NCBI GenBank assembly: GCA_024742815.1
Contig: JANSXX010000002.1
Span: 124,001-188,000, forward strand
Direction of reading: 5' to 3'
Length of the DNA: 64,000 nucleotides
From: HXMU1420-13 sp024742815
GTDB lineage: Bacteria; Bacteroidota; Rhodothermia; Balneolales; Balneolaceae
Shown: positions 36,524 to 45,443 of the stretch, in pieces
Layout: each line of letters begins with the position of its first letter
How positions within the stretch are numbered: position 1 is the first letter of the stretch
The notes under the pieces: model-generated
Told to the model about the DNA's origin: nothing
Seen by the model: the letters and a program-made list of their open reading frames with translations, nothing else
The model's database searches: none
Translations under genes and position numbers: made by a program

Positions 36524-37207
36524 CTAGATATTCTTTTTCTAGGCACGTTTTCCCGGTCACAACCAGCCATCTTCTTATTTTTTTAATGGTACCTGTTACT
36601 TTCCACGAATTGTAGGTTAGGCTATGTGGAAGTGGTTGTGCGTCTCCGGCGTTATTTTTGCCAGTTAATTCTTTAAAAATTGGTGGGGATTCCAAGGTGG
36701 AATCGGTAGTTAGCGTTTGCTTAAAAACGAAAAATAGTAATGAGCAAAAGCTAAGTAATTCGGTGCAGTGATCGCTTATTTCATCTGCAAACAGCGAAAC
36801 TGAGAATTTTCTTTGATATGTATTTTGTGCGTAAAGCAATACTTAATATGCGATATAAAAAACTCTTGTGTGTGATTTTTACCACGTAGCAATATAGGGG
36901 GAGGAAGGGACTAAAGAAATATGAATTATGAGGTAAGATTCAATTCTTATTGAACCGCTGACGGCGCAAGGCCTTGCTCAATCACACGAGCTTGTAAAGC
37001 GTTCTATTCAACTTATAAAAGTAATCAGCTTAATCTTAGCTCTACTTCTTGTTAATGTTAATTAGAAAAGACCTTCTATTGGGAATTGACTGAAACCAAA
37101 CAACTATATTAATAGCAATTTTAAATGGATTTATTAATTATAGCCAGTAACGGCGCAAGGCCTTGCGCTGTTACTGGTTTTTTAATAAGTAACTATTCTG
37201 TGGTTAA
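36524..37207. other. 684-bp intergenic region with paired palindromes
   Basis: Between rng (start, - strand) and murA (stop, - strand). It must hold the rng promoter and any leader. The sequence near 36957 (GCTGACGGCGCAAGGCCTTGC) recurs at 37144 as part of a full hairpin. A - strand frame at 36381-36839 runs into rng out of phase and has no features of a gene. I see no tRNA or CDS. Confidence 0.5.
37144..37183 (+). terminator. strong hairpin with T run, + strand orientation
   Basis: CCAGTAACGGCGCAAGG (37144-37160) pairs with CCTTGCGCTGTTACTGG (37161-37177) with one G-T, followed by TTTTTT (37178-37183) on the + strand. There is no + strand gene upstream within 2 kb, so it either ends an unannotated + transcript or serves murA (which ends at 37208 on the - strand) as a bidirectional terminator, though the - strand side has no long T run (CTATAATTAAT). 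Confidence 0.6.
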
Positions 37208-38476
37208 TCAATTATCCTCAACCCGGGTAATTTTTGCACCTACGGGATTCAATTTATTTTCCAACGATTCATAACCGCGATCCAGATGATAAACACGAAG
37301 CACTTCCGAGGTGTTTTTGGCGATCATTGCTGCCAGTACTAAACTCACGCTCGCGCGTAAGTCGGTACTCATCACAGAAGCACCGGTTAAAGGTGTCTTA
37401 CCTTTAATGTTTACTGTGTTTTGTTCTACATCCATATCGGCACCCAAGCGGGTAAGCTCCGGAACATAACTGAAACGATCAAAATAAACGGTGTCGGTAA
37501 CAGATGAATTACCAACGGCTTGGGAAAGCATCGTAGCCCACTGTGCTTGTAAATCGGTAGGGAAGCCTGGATAGATATCCGTTTTTATAGAAACCGGTTT
37601 TAAGGTTTCGGGCGCTTTGATGTGAATGGTGCTTCCATCAATAGTTACTTTAGTTCCTGTTTGGCGAAGTAGTTCAGGGAAATTCCCTAAATGATCCGCA
37701 TTACATCCGGTAAGTGTAAGCTCAGATTCAGGATGCATAGCACCGGCTATCATATAGGTGCCCAACTCAATGCGATCGGGATCGTTACTGATTTCAACTC
37801 CTTGAAGTTGCTTCACTTTTTTAACGGTTAGTATATCGGTGCCAATTCCTTCAATATTGGCGCCCATTTCAACCAAAAAGTTGCACAATTGTACTACATC
37901 AGGCTCTTTCGCGGCGTTTTTTATGGTGAATTTCTTAGCTCTTAATACGGATGCCAATAATAAATTTACGGTAGCACCGACACTGCTCGGTTCCAGCGTG
38001 AAACTTTCTCCTTGTAGTTCTTCTGCAGCTTTGGCAATCACATAACCCTTATCCAAGGTGATTTTAATTCCCATGGCTTCCATCCCTTTTAGGTGTAAAT
38101 CTACCGGACGAGGTCCCCAAGCGCACCCACCCGGTAAGGAAACTTTCGCATAACCGTGTTTACCAACTAATGCGCCCAGCATGTAAAATGAAGCTCGCAT
38201 TTTACGAACCAAGTCGTAGGGGGCTTCTAAGTAAGAAACGAGCGTTGGGTCAATTTCTACGGTGTTTTCCTGCTCTTTGAAATCAACTTTAGCACCCACA
38301 ACACGCAATACATTGTTGAAGGTGTAAATGTCTTGCAGGCGTGGAATGTTATGAATGGTAACCGGCGAATCAGCCAGTAACGCTCCGGCAATGATGGGAA
38401 GCGCAGCATTTTTTGAACCGCTTATAGCGATGGTTCCTTTTAAAGGCGTTCCACCTTTGATAATAAATTTATCCAA
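37208..38476 (-). CDS. murA: UDP-N-acetylglucosamine 1-carboxyvinyltransferase
   Basis: 422 residues of the EPSP-synthase fold. KGTIAISGSKNAALPIIAGALLA at the N-terminus, the nucleophilic Cys118 in SLPGGCAWGPRPVDLHL, and TDIYPGFPTDLQAQW, VSTDLRASVSLVLAAM and DRGYESLENKL. Cys118 is the site where fosfomycin reacts in homologues, so sensitivity is expected. It transfers enolpyruvate to UDP-GlcNAc in peptidoglycan synthesis. It overlaps the biotin carrier gene upstream by 8 bases, so these - strand genes form one unit. Confidence 0.95.
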   Translation of the reverse strand: MDKFIIKGGTPLKGTIAISGSKNAALPIIAGALLADSPVTIHNIPRLQDIYTFNNVLRVVGAKVDFKEQENTVEIDPTLVSYLEAPYDLVRKMRASFYMLGALVGKHGYAKVSLPGGCAWGPRPVDLHLKGMEAMGIKITLDKGYVIAKAAEELQGESFTLEPSSVGATVNLLLASVLRAKKFTIKNAAKEPDVVQLCNFLVEMGANIEGIGTDILTVKKVKQLQGVEISNDPDRIELGTYMIAGAMHPESELTLTGCNADHLGNFPELLRQTGTKVTIDGSTIHIKAPETLKPVSIKTDIYPGFPTDLQAQWATMLSQAVGNSSVTDTVYFDRFSYVPELTRLGADMDVEQNTVNIKGKTPLTGASVMSTDLRASVSLVLAAMIAKNTSEVLRVYHLDRGYESLENKLNPVGAKITRVEDN

Positions 38477-38975
38477 CAGCTTCTATTTCTAAAATTGGGG
38501 TTTTCTTCTCCACCGATTGTCCCACTTCGGAAACTATTTTCGTCACAGTACCATCTATAGGCGATTTTAACTCATTTTCCATTTTCATGGCCTCTAGAAT
38601 TGCAACCGGTTGGCCTTTAGTAACGGCATCACCTTCGGAAACCATAATGTCGAGGATTTTACCGGGCATTGGAGAATTTAATTTCCCTTCAGATGAAGCA
38701 GATGTAGATTTAAAGCCAAGTTTATCGAGCAATAACTGCTGTTCGTCTTTTACATCTGCTTTATACCAAGCACCATCAATTGAAAATTCTACGGTGGAGT
38801 TTTCTACCTTTACATTATCGATGGTGTACAATTTTGTTCCCTTTCGTAAATAAAAACGCCCATTTTGTTGCTCAAACTCAAAGCTTGTGATGTTATCACA
38901 AACGGTATAGCTACCATTCTCCTGATTGATGTCGATTTCGAGTGATTTTTCGTCAAATTCTACTTTAAAATTCAT
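38469..38975 (-). CDS. biotin carboxyl carrier (biotinyl-lipoyl) protein
   Basis: 168 residues. Residues about 96-168 are a biotinyl domain with the modification motif EAMKMENEL (the Lys is biotinylated) and ILDIMVSEGDAVTKGQP. The first 95 residues form a small beta-rich part also seen in acetyl- and propionyl-CoA carboxylase carrier subunits. No carboxylase partners lie beside it in the window, since accD is 23 kb away. It overlaps the gene at 38972 by 4 bases and murA by 8, so it is in one operon with them. Confidence 0.85.
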   Translation of the reverse strand: MNFKVEFDEKSLEIDINQENGSYTVCDNITSFEFEQQNGRFYLRKGTKLYTIDNVKVENSTVEFSIDGAWYKADVKDEQQLLLDKLGFKSTSASSEGKLNSPMPGKILDIMVSEGDAVTKGQPVAILEAMKMENELKSPIDGTVTKIVSEVGQSVEKKTPILEIEAVG

Positions 38976-39238
38976 ACTGTTTCCCGTATTTGTTTCAGCC
39001 CCGTTTTTGTAGCCCGAAAAGTAAAGTCGTGGAGGTTGTCGGAGTCGTAAAATGCGGTGCTGTCTTGTTGTACAATCTCGGTATTTACTACTTCGATCAA
39101 ACGATAATTGATGAGATTGATCAAATCGTCGCGCAAAGCACCTGAGGGGAGTCCGGTTTCTTCCAATAACACATCGTAAGGTTCTGGAAAAATTAACCTT
39201 GCTAACACTAGCTTTTCTGACGGGTATAGTTTACGCAT
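38972..39238 (-). CDS. small cytoplasmic protein of unknown function, upstream of the biotin carrier
   Basis: 88 residues, no signal or membrane segment, with a helix-rich, winged-helix-like pattern (KLVLARLIFPEPYDVLLEETGL, LRDDLINLINYRLIEVV). A wHTH-like DNA-binding or partner role is a guess from that pattern. It overlaps the biotin carrier gene by 4 bases, so they are co-expressed. Confidence 0.6.
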   Translation of the reverse strand: MRKLYPSEKLVLARLIFPEPYDVLLEETGLPSGALRDDLINLINYRLIEVVNTEIVQQDSTAFYDSDNLHDFTFRATKTGLKQIRETV

Positions 39239-39275
39239 GGCTTGAAGATAGAACCTCGGATAGCCTAAAACAACC

Positions 39276-39773
39276 TTATTGAATCAGAATATCTCCATAC
39301 GAAATCAGGCGCTGGTTGCCGTCAAAAATTAGCATTCGTTTTATGCCTTGAGCCTGTGAAAGTGAGCTACCGAATTGCCGAGTATTGATCAGAAAAGTGA
39401 TGAGTTCAAAATCATTTTGTAAATCCTGCTGCTGCAAGAAAATCCATTGATTGGATTGGTTCAAATAGCCTACCTCGATGCTGGAACTGGCCGGAGCTCC
39501 TTTAATGTCGATTTCGAGCGTTACATTTGTGCCAAATTGTACCGGGTTGGGGAAAATGGGTTGTACCGAAGCAAGTCCTTGGTAAAGGGGAGAAATTCTC
39601 CAATCGTCACTATCACTTCGTACAACATCGCCTTGAAAGTTGGTTTCGGTGTAATTAGCCGGTTCGCCATAGGCCATCGCTTCAAATTGGGATTGAGCGT
39701 CATCGTTGGAGCACGACCATCCCAAAAAAACAGCAGGTGCAAGAATTAATAATTTTTTAAGAAGGTTGTTCAT
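39276..39773 (-). CDS. lipoprotein of unknown function
   Basis: 165 residues. The N-terminus has a signal with lipobox LGWSC (Cys at about residue 21), then a soluble domain of about 140 residues in beta-strand pattern (GTNVTLEIDIKGAPASSSIEVGYL) that resembles envelope Ig-like folds. I recognise no family. It is divergent from the ArsC-like gene (starts 81 bases apart) and upstream of the murA unit. Confidence 0.6.
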   Translation of the reverse strand: MNNLLKKLLILAPAVFLGWSCSNDDAQSQFEAMAYGEPANYTETNFQGDVVRSDSDDWRISPLYQGLASVQPIFPNPVQFGTNVTLEIDIKGAPASSSIEVGYLNQSNQWIFLQQQDLQNDFELITFLINTRQFGSSLSQAQGIKRMLIFDGNQRLISYGDILIQ

Positions 39774-39854
39774 TAGAGTGGTCTCTCCGGGCTAACTTTT
39801 ACATCGGCTTATTGTATCTTTCAGAAAATACGAAACTATTCATTTATATATCGC

Positions 39855-40223
39855 ATGTTACACGTTATCGGCATTCCAAATTGTAATAAAATAAGAGACA
39901 CCAAGAAGTGGTTGGAAGAGCGGGATATTGCTTTTGAGTTCATCAACGTAAAAAAAGAGCCATTAACTCTCGACGAACTAAAGGATCTTGAGTTTAAGGT
40001 TGGTTTGGATGTGTTGGTAAATAACCGAGGAACGACTTACAGAAATCTAAAGATTAAAGAGTTGAATCCATCAGACGAAGAAATGCTTCAGCTTTTGTTT
40101 GATAATCAAAGCATGATTAAACGCCCGGTTCTTGTTTTCGAAGATTCTGTTCTGGTTGGTTTTGATGAAGAATCGTTTGAAACGTTTATGAAAGAACACG
40201 GACTTATAGAAGGGGAAGAGTGA
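39855..40223 (+). CDS. ArsC/Spx-family protein (arsenate reductase-like)
   Basis: 122 residues of the thioredoxin-fold ArsC/YffB family. The N-terminal GIPNCNKIRDTKKWLEERDI has a Cys with the IRDT context, and FINVKKEPLT and MIKRPVLVFED follow as in the family (with the cis-Pro in KRPV). The proteins are related to arsenate reductase and Spx, but only one Cys of the pair is visible, so it may be a regulator or a glutathione-type reductase. Its stop overlaps the start of the DUF3108 gene by 4 bases. Confidence 0.8.
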   Translation: MLHVIGIPNCNKIRDTKKWLEERDIAFEFINVKKEPLTLDELKDLEFKVGLDVLVNNRGTTYRNLKIKELNPSDEEMLQLLFDNQSMIKRPVLVFEDSVLVGFDEESFETFMKEHGLIEGEE

Positions 40224-41026
40224 ACTCAGCAAAGCTCTCATTCTTTTTAATAGTTTTCATTTGGGCTGGTTTTTTATCCGACACTAGCTTCGCACAATCT
40301 GATACAAAAACGGAGCCCCCAACCATTCAGGAGCTCTTTGAGTATAAAGAGGTATTCACCTTTGAAGTTAAGTACGGATTTCTTCGATTGGGAGAAGTGG
40401 AGGTTACCATGATGCCTGATTCCATGTTTCGTGGACAAATGCACAAACATCTGGTTACCAAAATTGTGTCGAACCCGAAAATCCCATTTATCGGAACAGA
40501 AATTGATCATTTTCACAGTTTATTTTTGGTGAATGATGATGGCTTGCCGATTACCTCATATTATTGGAAAGACAATATCGATGAAGAAATCTATAAAGAC
40601 ATTGAATACGATTTTGATCGGGATAAAAATTGGGTGACCTATAAAGAAGAAGATCAAACCCGGGATACGCTGGAGCTAGAAGAGCCCGCTACGGCGGGGC
40701 ATGTAATCTTTTTGTTCTCGCGTTTATTTGCAGGAACTGATACAGAAAATTCAATGATTGTGTATGTGACCAAGCGAAAAGGCTACATTCATTTTGAAAA
40801 TAACACCAAGCTTGAGAAACGTAATTACCAGCCTTGGGACGAGCCGGTTCAAACCTATTTAACCACCGGCTACACCGAAAACATTGATGGTCCTTTCGGA
40901 TTCTCCGGAAAATTCAGAGCATGGTTTTTGGACGATGAACTACGTGTTCCTCTCGAAGCTCGCGTAAAAGTATTATTTGGGAATGCGTTGGTACGATTAA
41001 TCGACTACAAAAAAGAGCGTCTATGA
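40220..41026 (+). CDS. DUF3108 domain-containing exported protein
   Basis: 268 residues. A signal (about 1-25) ends in FAQ. Residues about 45-260 are DUF3108: FEVKYGFLRLGEVEVTMM, EIDHFHSLFLVNDDGLP and a C-terminal DDELRVPLEARVKVLFGN. The domain is found in periplasmic or outer membrane proteins of unknown role. It starts 4 bases before the ArsC-like stop (ATGA-type overlap) and its stop overlaps dut by 4 bases, so the three genes are an operon. Confidence 0.75.
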   Translation: MNSAKLSFFLIVFIWAGFLSDTSFAQSDTKTEPPTIQELFEYKEVFTFEVKYGFLRLGEVEVTMMPDSMFRGQMHKHLVTKIVSNPKIPFIGTEIDHFHSLFLVNDDGLPITSYYWKDNIDEEIYKDIEYDFDRDKNWVTYKEEDQTRDTLELEEPATAGHVIFLFSRLFAGTDTENSMIVYVTKRKGYIHFENNTKLEKRNYQPWDEPVQTYLTTGYTENIDGPFGFSGKFRAWFLDDELRVPLEARVKVLFGNALVRLIDYKKERL

Positions 41027-41469
41027 CTTCCGTTCAATTTAAAAGACTACCACATGCCGCGGATTTGGCACTTCCATCGTACGAATCTGATTCTGCAGCC
41101 GGAATGGATATTCGGGCCGCCTTGGAATCGCCAATCACCCTAAAACCGGGAGAAAGAACGCTGATCCCAACGGGTTTACAAATGGCACTACCGCATGGGT
41201 ATGAAGCCCAAATACGCCCAAGAAGTGGCTTAGCTATTCGAAATGGAATCACCATGTTAAACAGTCCGGGCACGATCGATGCTGATTATCGGGGAGAGGT
41301 GAAAGTGATTGCCATCAATCATGGACAGGAAGAATTTGTGGTAAATCATGGAGATCGAATCGCGCAAATGGTGATCGCTCCGGTTGTGCAATTATCTGTA
41401 AAAGAAGTTAATGATCTCGATGAAACGAGTAGGGGAGAAGGTGGGCTTGGTAGCACAGGAGTTCAATAA
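41023..41469 (+). CDS. dut: deoxyuridine 5'-triphosphate nucleotidohydrolase
   Basis: 148 residues with all five dUTPase motifs: AGMDIRAAL (1), PRSGLAIRNGIT (2), GTIDADYRGEV (3), GDRIAQMVI (4) and RGEGGLGSTG (5). Trimeric enzyme that hydrolyses dUTP to dUMP, which keeps uracil out of DNA and supplies thymidylate synthesis. It overlaps the DUF3108 gene by 4 bases. Confidence 0.95.
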   Translation: MTSVQFKRLPHAADLALPSYESDSAAGMDIRAALESPITLKPGERTLIPTGLQMALPHGYEAQIRPRSGLAIRNGITMLNSPGTIDADYRGEVKVIAINHGQEEFVVNHGDRIAQMVIAPVVQLSVKEVNDLDETSRGEGGLGSTGVQ

Positions 41470-41537
41470 ATTCCAATATTCAATATTCAATATTCAATGA
41501 GCAATAAGCAGTTTTTATACTGTAATTTGACGATAAT

Positions 41538-42800
41538 TTGGTTAATTCGATTTCTCCGTATATAGAATTATTAAAAAATAACACCAATTACCGACGGTTG
41601 TGGGCTGCTCAGGCTATTTCAAATTTCGGGGATTGGTTTGGGTTGTTGGCCTTATATGCACTTATTGCAAAGTATTCAGATTCTGAATTTCTTCTTGGGC
41701 TCATCATCGTAGTAAAGATGCTGAGTCTTGCTGCTTTTTCGCCACTAGCGGGTTTTATAACCGATCGATTTAATCGGCGAATGTTAATGTTGTTGTGTGA
41801 TGGATTACGCGCGTTGGCTGTTCTTGGGATATTATTTGTGCAATCTGAGTCGATGCTATGGTTAGCCTATGTACTTACATCAGTTCAGATGATGATTTCT
41901 GCTGTATTTGAGCCGGCAAAAACTTCATCCATTCCCAATGTTACTACCAAAGAAGAGTTGGTGAATGCGAATATCATTTCTACGGCAACCTGGAGTATAA
42001 TTTTTACCTCGGGCATGGCTTTTGGAGGATTCGCCACCGAATGGCTGGGCATCGAAATGGTGCTGATTCTGGATGCATTTACGTACATCGTTTCGGGATA
42101 TTTTATCTATCGTGCGGTTATCCCACAGCAGGAGATGTCGGCCGAGGAGAAAGAAAAAAATCGAAATCCTTGGAATGGAATTGTTGATGGTGCCAAATAC
42201 TTGATTGGGAATCCACACATTTTGCGCCCGAGCATCGCCAAAGGAACATCCAGTGCTTTTTTAGGAGGATTAGTTTATATGTTGATTATCGTAAGTGAAG
42301 AGATTTTGATGATGGGAAGTATTGGACTTGGCTTACTTTATGCGGCTCGCGGAATGGGAACGGGAATTGGGCCAATTATTGGTCGGCGATTGGTTTCTGA
42401 AGAGAAAGATTGGATCAAGTTGATGGGTGCGGCAATCGGTTTGGCCGGCATTATGTATATGATAGTTGGACTTACAAATATCATTTGGGTTATGATTTTA
42501 TTCGTATTACTTGCTCATGCGGCTTCGGGTGCAAACTGGGTAACGAGCACCGTACTTCTTCAAAAACGAACCATTGATACCTTCCGTGGACGTGTTTTTT
42601 CTACGGAGTGGTTGTTATTTACCATCATGAATTCTATTTCCGTGATGATTGCCTCTTTAGTGTTAGAATTTGAGCTCGTTCCTGTAAAAACACTGATGCT
42701 TATTTACGGAGCAGTAATGGCCGGCGCAGGAATAGTTTGGAGTTTAACCATCACCCGAAAAGAGAAGATATACCAGCGAGAAGTTGGGTTGATTATCTAG
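41538..42800 (+). CDS. MFS transporter, MFS_3 type
   Basis: 420 residues with about 12 membrane segments, beginning near residue 20 (WAAQAISNFGDWFGLLALYALIA). NFGDWFG, PLAGFITDRFNRRMLML and LVNANIIST are typical of the MFS_3/EntS-like subgroup of multidrug or siderophore exporters. The substrate is not known. The start is a TTG at 41538-41540, 68 bases past dut; the next ATG is too far inside. It is convergent with the next gene and their stops overlap by 3 bases. Confidence 0.8.
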   Translation: MVNSISPYIELLKNNTNYRRLWAAQAISNFGDWFGLLALYALIAKYSDSEFLLGLIIVVKMLSLAAFSPLAGFITDRFNRRMLMLLCDGLRALAVLGILFVQSESMLWLAYVLTSVQMMISAVFEPAKTSSIPNVTTKEELVNANIISTATWSIIFTSGMAFGGFATEWLGIEMVLILDAFTYIVSGYFIYRAVIPQQEMSAEEKEKNRNPWNGIVDGAKYLIGNPHILRPSIAKGTSSAFLGGLVYMLIIVSEEILMMGSIGLGLLYAARGMGTGIGPIIGRRLVSEEKDWIKLMGAAIGLAGIMYMIVGLTNIIWVMILFVLLAHAASGANWVTSTVLLQKRTIDTFRGRVFSTEWLLFTIMNSISVMIASLVLEFELVPVKTLMLIYGAVMAGAGIVWSLTITRKEKIYQREVGLII

Positions 42801-43564
42801 AAGTAAGCGGTAAGACCAAACAGTATGCCAGCAGATTGTAGTGAAACGTCATGCTTTTTTTTAGTTCGGTCTCGAAGCTGATCATATTCTATCGAATCAG
42901 ACTGTTTTAGGTCCGAAGCAAATTCATACTTTTCTAAAGTAAATCTATAAAAGAGTGTCCCTCCAAATTGTGCATTTACGCTAATATTTTTTGCAATGAA
43001 ATAATCGACTCCAAAACGTGCGGTATAACCAATCGATGGACTGAAGCTTTTGGTATTGTAATCTATAGTTTCAAAAGGATCAGAATCAGGTTCATTCGTT
43101 CTGGTAATCGATCTTGGTGAGCTTCTAAATCTATTTCCCACATATATACTATGAGAGAAAAATGGGAGGATATCGCTGTTTGATGGGAGATAGTTGATAA
43201 TTCCTAGATAAATACGCAGTTCTGTGTCGTAGTTTTTACCCTCTTCTTCAGACTTACTAAACAAGGTGTCTATTACAACTTCATCTTCATAAACGAATCC
43301 ATTGAAATCTGAATCTTCATTTGAACTCGAAATACTATTTACAAGATATCCCCGAATGAAACGCGCTTTTTTCTCAGAATCAAAGCGCATAAAATTTAAA
43401 CTGGCATTTCCAAAATTGGTGAGTGTAAAGTTGTTTCCTATCCCAAATTGCACTGCACGGTATCCTTCTTTAAATCCATCTCGAGCAACCATTTTTTCTT
43501 GAGCAAGGGCCGGTGTTATAGTTCCAATTAAAAAGACTAGGAAAAGTAAGTAAGTTGATTTCAT
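42797..43564 (-). CDS. exported outer-membrane-like protein, unknown function
   Basis: 255 residues with a signal (about 1-22, ending PALAQ). After this the protein is beta-rich (YRAVQFGIGNNFTLTNFGNASLNF, SPSIGYTARFGVDYFIAKNISVNAQFG) and ends in FGLTAYF, with an aromatic last residue as in outer membrane barrels. No family recognised. It ends convergently with the MFS gene and starts next to the repeat island at 43.6 kb. Confidence 0.6.
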   Translation of the reverse strand: MKSTYLLFLVFLIGTITPALAQEKMVARDGFKEGYRAVQFGIGNNFTLTNFGNASLNFMRFDSEKKARFIRGYLVNSISSSNEDSDFNGFVYEDEVVIDTLFSKSEEEGKNYDTELRIYLGIINYLPSNSDILPFFSHSIYVGNRFRSSPRSITRTNEPDSDPFETIDYNTKSFSPSIGYTARFGVDYFIAKNISVNAQFGGTLFYRFTLEKYEFASDLKQSDSIEYDQLRDRTKKKHDVSLQSAGILFGLTAYF

Positions 43565-43765
43565 CTAAATGGAAATAAGAATTGTCGATAAAGCGTGCTA
43601 CTAGATGTTGATCCACGAAGCTAAGCAATCAACTTTTAGAATACCCATATATTGTGAATTTTATGAGAATTAATGGAAGGTTAAGTGACTTACATATTGG
43701 CGGGTTTGGTGTAAATAAAAGGCCCAAAATCGGAACTTTGGAGCTAGGTGAAACACTCAACTAAA

Positions 43766-43845
43766 GGTCATTCCTGCGGAGGCAGGAATCTTGAATGTGT
43801 CGAAGTTTCGGGCTTTAGTTGGTTGATGACTTTATCCGATTTCTA
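43766..43845. repeat. type A repeat 1 (partial)
   Basis: GGTCATTCCTGCGGAGGCAGGAATCTTGAATGTGTCGAAGTTTCGGGCTTT without the second hairpin. The lead GCGGAGGC hairpin region (CCTGCGGAGGCAGG) is a short stem. Confidence 0.65.
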
Positions 43846-43856
43846 TGCTTCCAATA

Positions 43857-43994
43857 CAACAAACTAATCGGTCAGACGGGTGATCCGTCAGACCGCTGGC
43901 TACTTCTGTTCTCGATCCAATGCTCTGCGTTGGATCGGAGACTAAGTTCCACGTAAATAATAAGCTCTGACGCAGAGCATCGGAGCTAGGGGTC
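43857..43994. repeat. type B repeat 1
   Basis: Starts with AACAAACTAATCGGTCAGACGG. Contains three palindromes: CGGTCAGACGG...CCGTCAGACCG, CGATCCAATG...CGTTGGATCG and CTCTGACGCAGAGC..., ending at TCGGAGCTAGGGG. A second near-identical copy lies at 45173-45308. Confidence 0.75.
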
Positions 43995-44016
43995 AAATAA
44001 AACTAAATCAGTTATA

Positions 44017-44134
44017 GGTCATTCCTGCGAAGCCAGCATGCCGATGTAAGTACGCAGGTTTGGCGGGAATCTTGAATGTGTCGAAGTTTCAGACTTTGTT
44101 ATAGCTTTAGATCCCCGTTTTCACGGGGATGATT
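44017..44134. repeat. type A repeat 2
   Basis: Contains GGTCATTCCTGCGAAGCC, the shared GAATCTTGAATGTGTCGAAG and the terminal hairpin CCCCGTTTTCACGGGG, which is a CCCCG/CGGGG stem. Confidence 0.75.
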
Positions 44135-44259
44135 TTATAAATTCAGTGTTTTCGTGCTTTCGTGGCTAAAAAAAAACACATCCGCCTGCGGACCGGGATT
44201 TGGTTTAAAAGTAAATTTTCAGTTCGAAACTTTGGTGCTAGGTGAAATACTGAATTGGA

Positions 44260-44350
44260 GGTCATTCCTGCGGATGCAGGAATCTGAAGTGTATTTGGTG
44301 TTTCGAGCTTAATTACTGCTTTAGTTCCCCGTTTTCACGGGGATGACTTT
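44260..44350. repeat. type A repeat 3
   Basis: Starts GGTCATTCCTGCGGATGCAGG and ends at the same CCCCGTTTTCACGGGGATGAC; 92 bases before the antitoxin start. Confidence 0.75.
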
Positions 44351-44442
44351 GTAGAATGTATTTTGCGCCGTTCTAAATTAGTAGTTTGAATTAGTGTACG
44401 AAATAACGTACGTTTTTAGTGAATAGAGTTAATAACAGAATC

Positions 44443-44685
44443 ATGAAAACACTTACAGCTACCCAAGCTCGCAAAGAAATATATCGTTTACTAGATGAGG
44501 CATCAGATACTCACGAGCCCATCCAAATTACGGGAAAACGTTCGAATGCTGTTCTGATCAGTGAGGAAGATTGGCGTTCCATTCAGGAAACTCTGTATTT
44601 AACAACCATTCCAGGAATGCAGGAATCAATAGCAGAAGGATTACAAACTCCTCTTGACGAAACCGATGATGAACTGGATTGGTGA
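44443..44685 (+). CDS. YefM/Phd-type antitoxin
   Basis: 80 residues from the ATG at 44443 (an upstream GTG at 44419 is less likely). N-terminal LTATQARKEIYRLLDEASDTHEP, QITGKRSNAVLISEEDWRSIQETLYL is the Phd/YefM fold, with the acidic C-terminal tail ETDDELDW that binds the toxin. It binds DNA to repress its operon. The stop TGA overlaps the toxin GTG start by 2 bases, as in most of these operons. It sits within the repeat island. Confidence 0.88.
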   Translation: MKTLTATQARKEIYRLLDEASDTHEPIQITGKRSNAVLISEEDWRSIQETLYLTTIPGMQESIAEGLQTPLDETDDELDW

Positions 44686-44948
44686 GTAATTTTAAACTCG
44701 TTTATACTAAACAAGCGAAAAAGGATTCCAGAAAAGTAGCTTCGTCGGGATTAAAACTGAAAGTCATCGACTTACTTGAAATTCTGAAAGAGGATCCGTT
44801 CAAAGAATATCCTCCCTTTGAAAAATTGGTTGGTAACTTAGAGGGAGCATATTCACGGAGAATCAATATTCAACATCGTTTGGTATATCAAGTGTATGAG
44901 GAGGAAAAGATTGTCAAGGTTATTCGGATGTGGACACATTATGACTGA
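44682..44948 (+). CDS. YoeB/Txe-type toxin
   Basis: 88 residues from the GTG at 44682. It has the RelE/YoeB fold: LVYTKQAKKDSRKVASSGLK, LKEDPFKEYPPFEKLVGNLEGAYSRRINIQHRLVYQV and the C-terminal RMWTHYD. The key residues of the ribosome-dependent RNase seem present: Glu in LEGAYSRRI and His in THYD. It cleaves mRNA on ribosomes and is neutralised by the upstream antitoxin. Confidence 0.88.
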   Translation: MSNFKLVYTKQAKKDSRKVASSGLKLKVIDLLEILKEDPFKEYPPFEKLVGNLEGAYSRRINIQHRLVYQVYEEEKIVKVIRMWTHYD

Positions 44949-45028
44949 TACGTGATAGGTTTTTTTCACTAAATCTAAAAAATGAGTCATTCGGGAATTC
45001 CGTACCCCAGAAAACTAAATCAATTATA

Positions 45029-45150
45029 GGTCATTCCCGCGGAGCATGCACATCGAAGTTATAACGTAGGTTTGGTGGGAATCTTGAATGTGTCGAAGTT
45101 TCGGGCTTTGTTATAGCTTTAGATCCCCGTTTTCACGGGGATGACTTTAT
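45029..45150. repeat. type A repeat 4
   Basis: GGTCATTCCCGCGGAGC, the shared GAATCTTGAATGTGTCGAAG and the terminal CCCCGTTTTCACGGGGATGACTTTAT. It lies 81 bases past the toxin gene. Confidence 0.75.
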
Positions 45151-45172
45151 CCAATTACCATGTTTCTGTGGC

Positions 45173-45308
45173 AACAAACTAATCGGTCAGACAGGTAATC
45201 CGTCAGACCGATTGCTAATTCAATGTTCTCGATCCAATGCTCTGCGTTGGATCGGAGACTGTGTTTCACGTAAATAATAAGCTCCGACGCAGAGCATCGG
45301 AGCCAGGG
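45173..45308. repeat. type B repeat 2
   Basis: Near-identical to B1, with CGGTCAGACAGG...CCGTCAGACCG, GATCCAATGCTCTGCGTTGGATC and GCTCCGACGCAGAGCATCGGAGC. Confidence 0.75.
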
Positions 45309-45324
45309 TAACAAAAAAAAATGG

Positions 45325-45443
45325 CGTCATTCCCTCGGAGCATGCATACCGAAGTTTCAACATAAGTTGGCAGGAATCTTGAATATGTCGAAGTTTCGGG
45401 CTTTGTTATAGCCTTAGATCCCCGTCTGCACGGGGATGACTTT
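45325..45443. repeat. type A repeat 5
   Basis: GTCATTCCCTCGGAGCATGC, then AATATGTCGAAGTTTCGGGC and the hairpin CCCCGTCTGCACGGGGATGAC. Confidence 0.75.

Larger units (their letters stand above)
43565..44442. other. repeat island, left part
   Basis: 878 bases without a CDS. They hold type A repeats A1 (43766-43845), A2 (44017-44134) and A3 (44260-44350) and type B repeat B1 (43857-43994), with a recurring lead-in (GGAACTTTGGAGCTAGGTGAAACACT) before A1 and A3. No other gene is seen. Confidence 0.7.

Noticed and set aside
36381..36839. 152-codon - strand frame upstream of and overlapping rng
   Set aside because: It overlaps the rng N-terminus out of phase; the predicted sequence has no family pattern, so it is a shadow of rng plus its leader.
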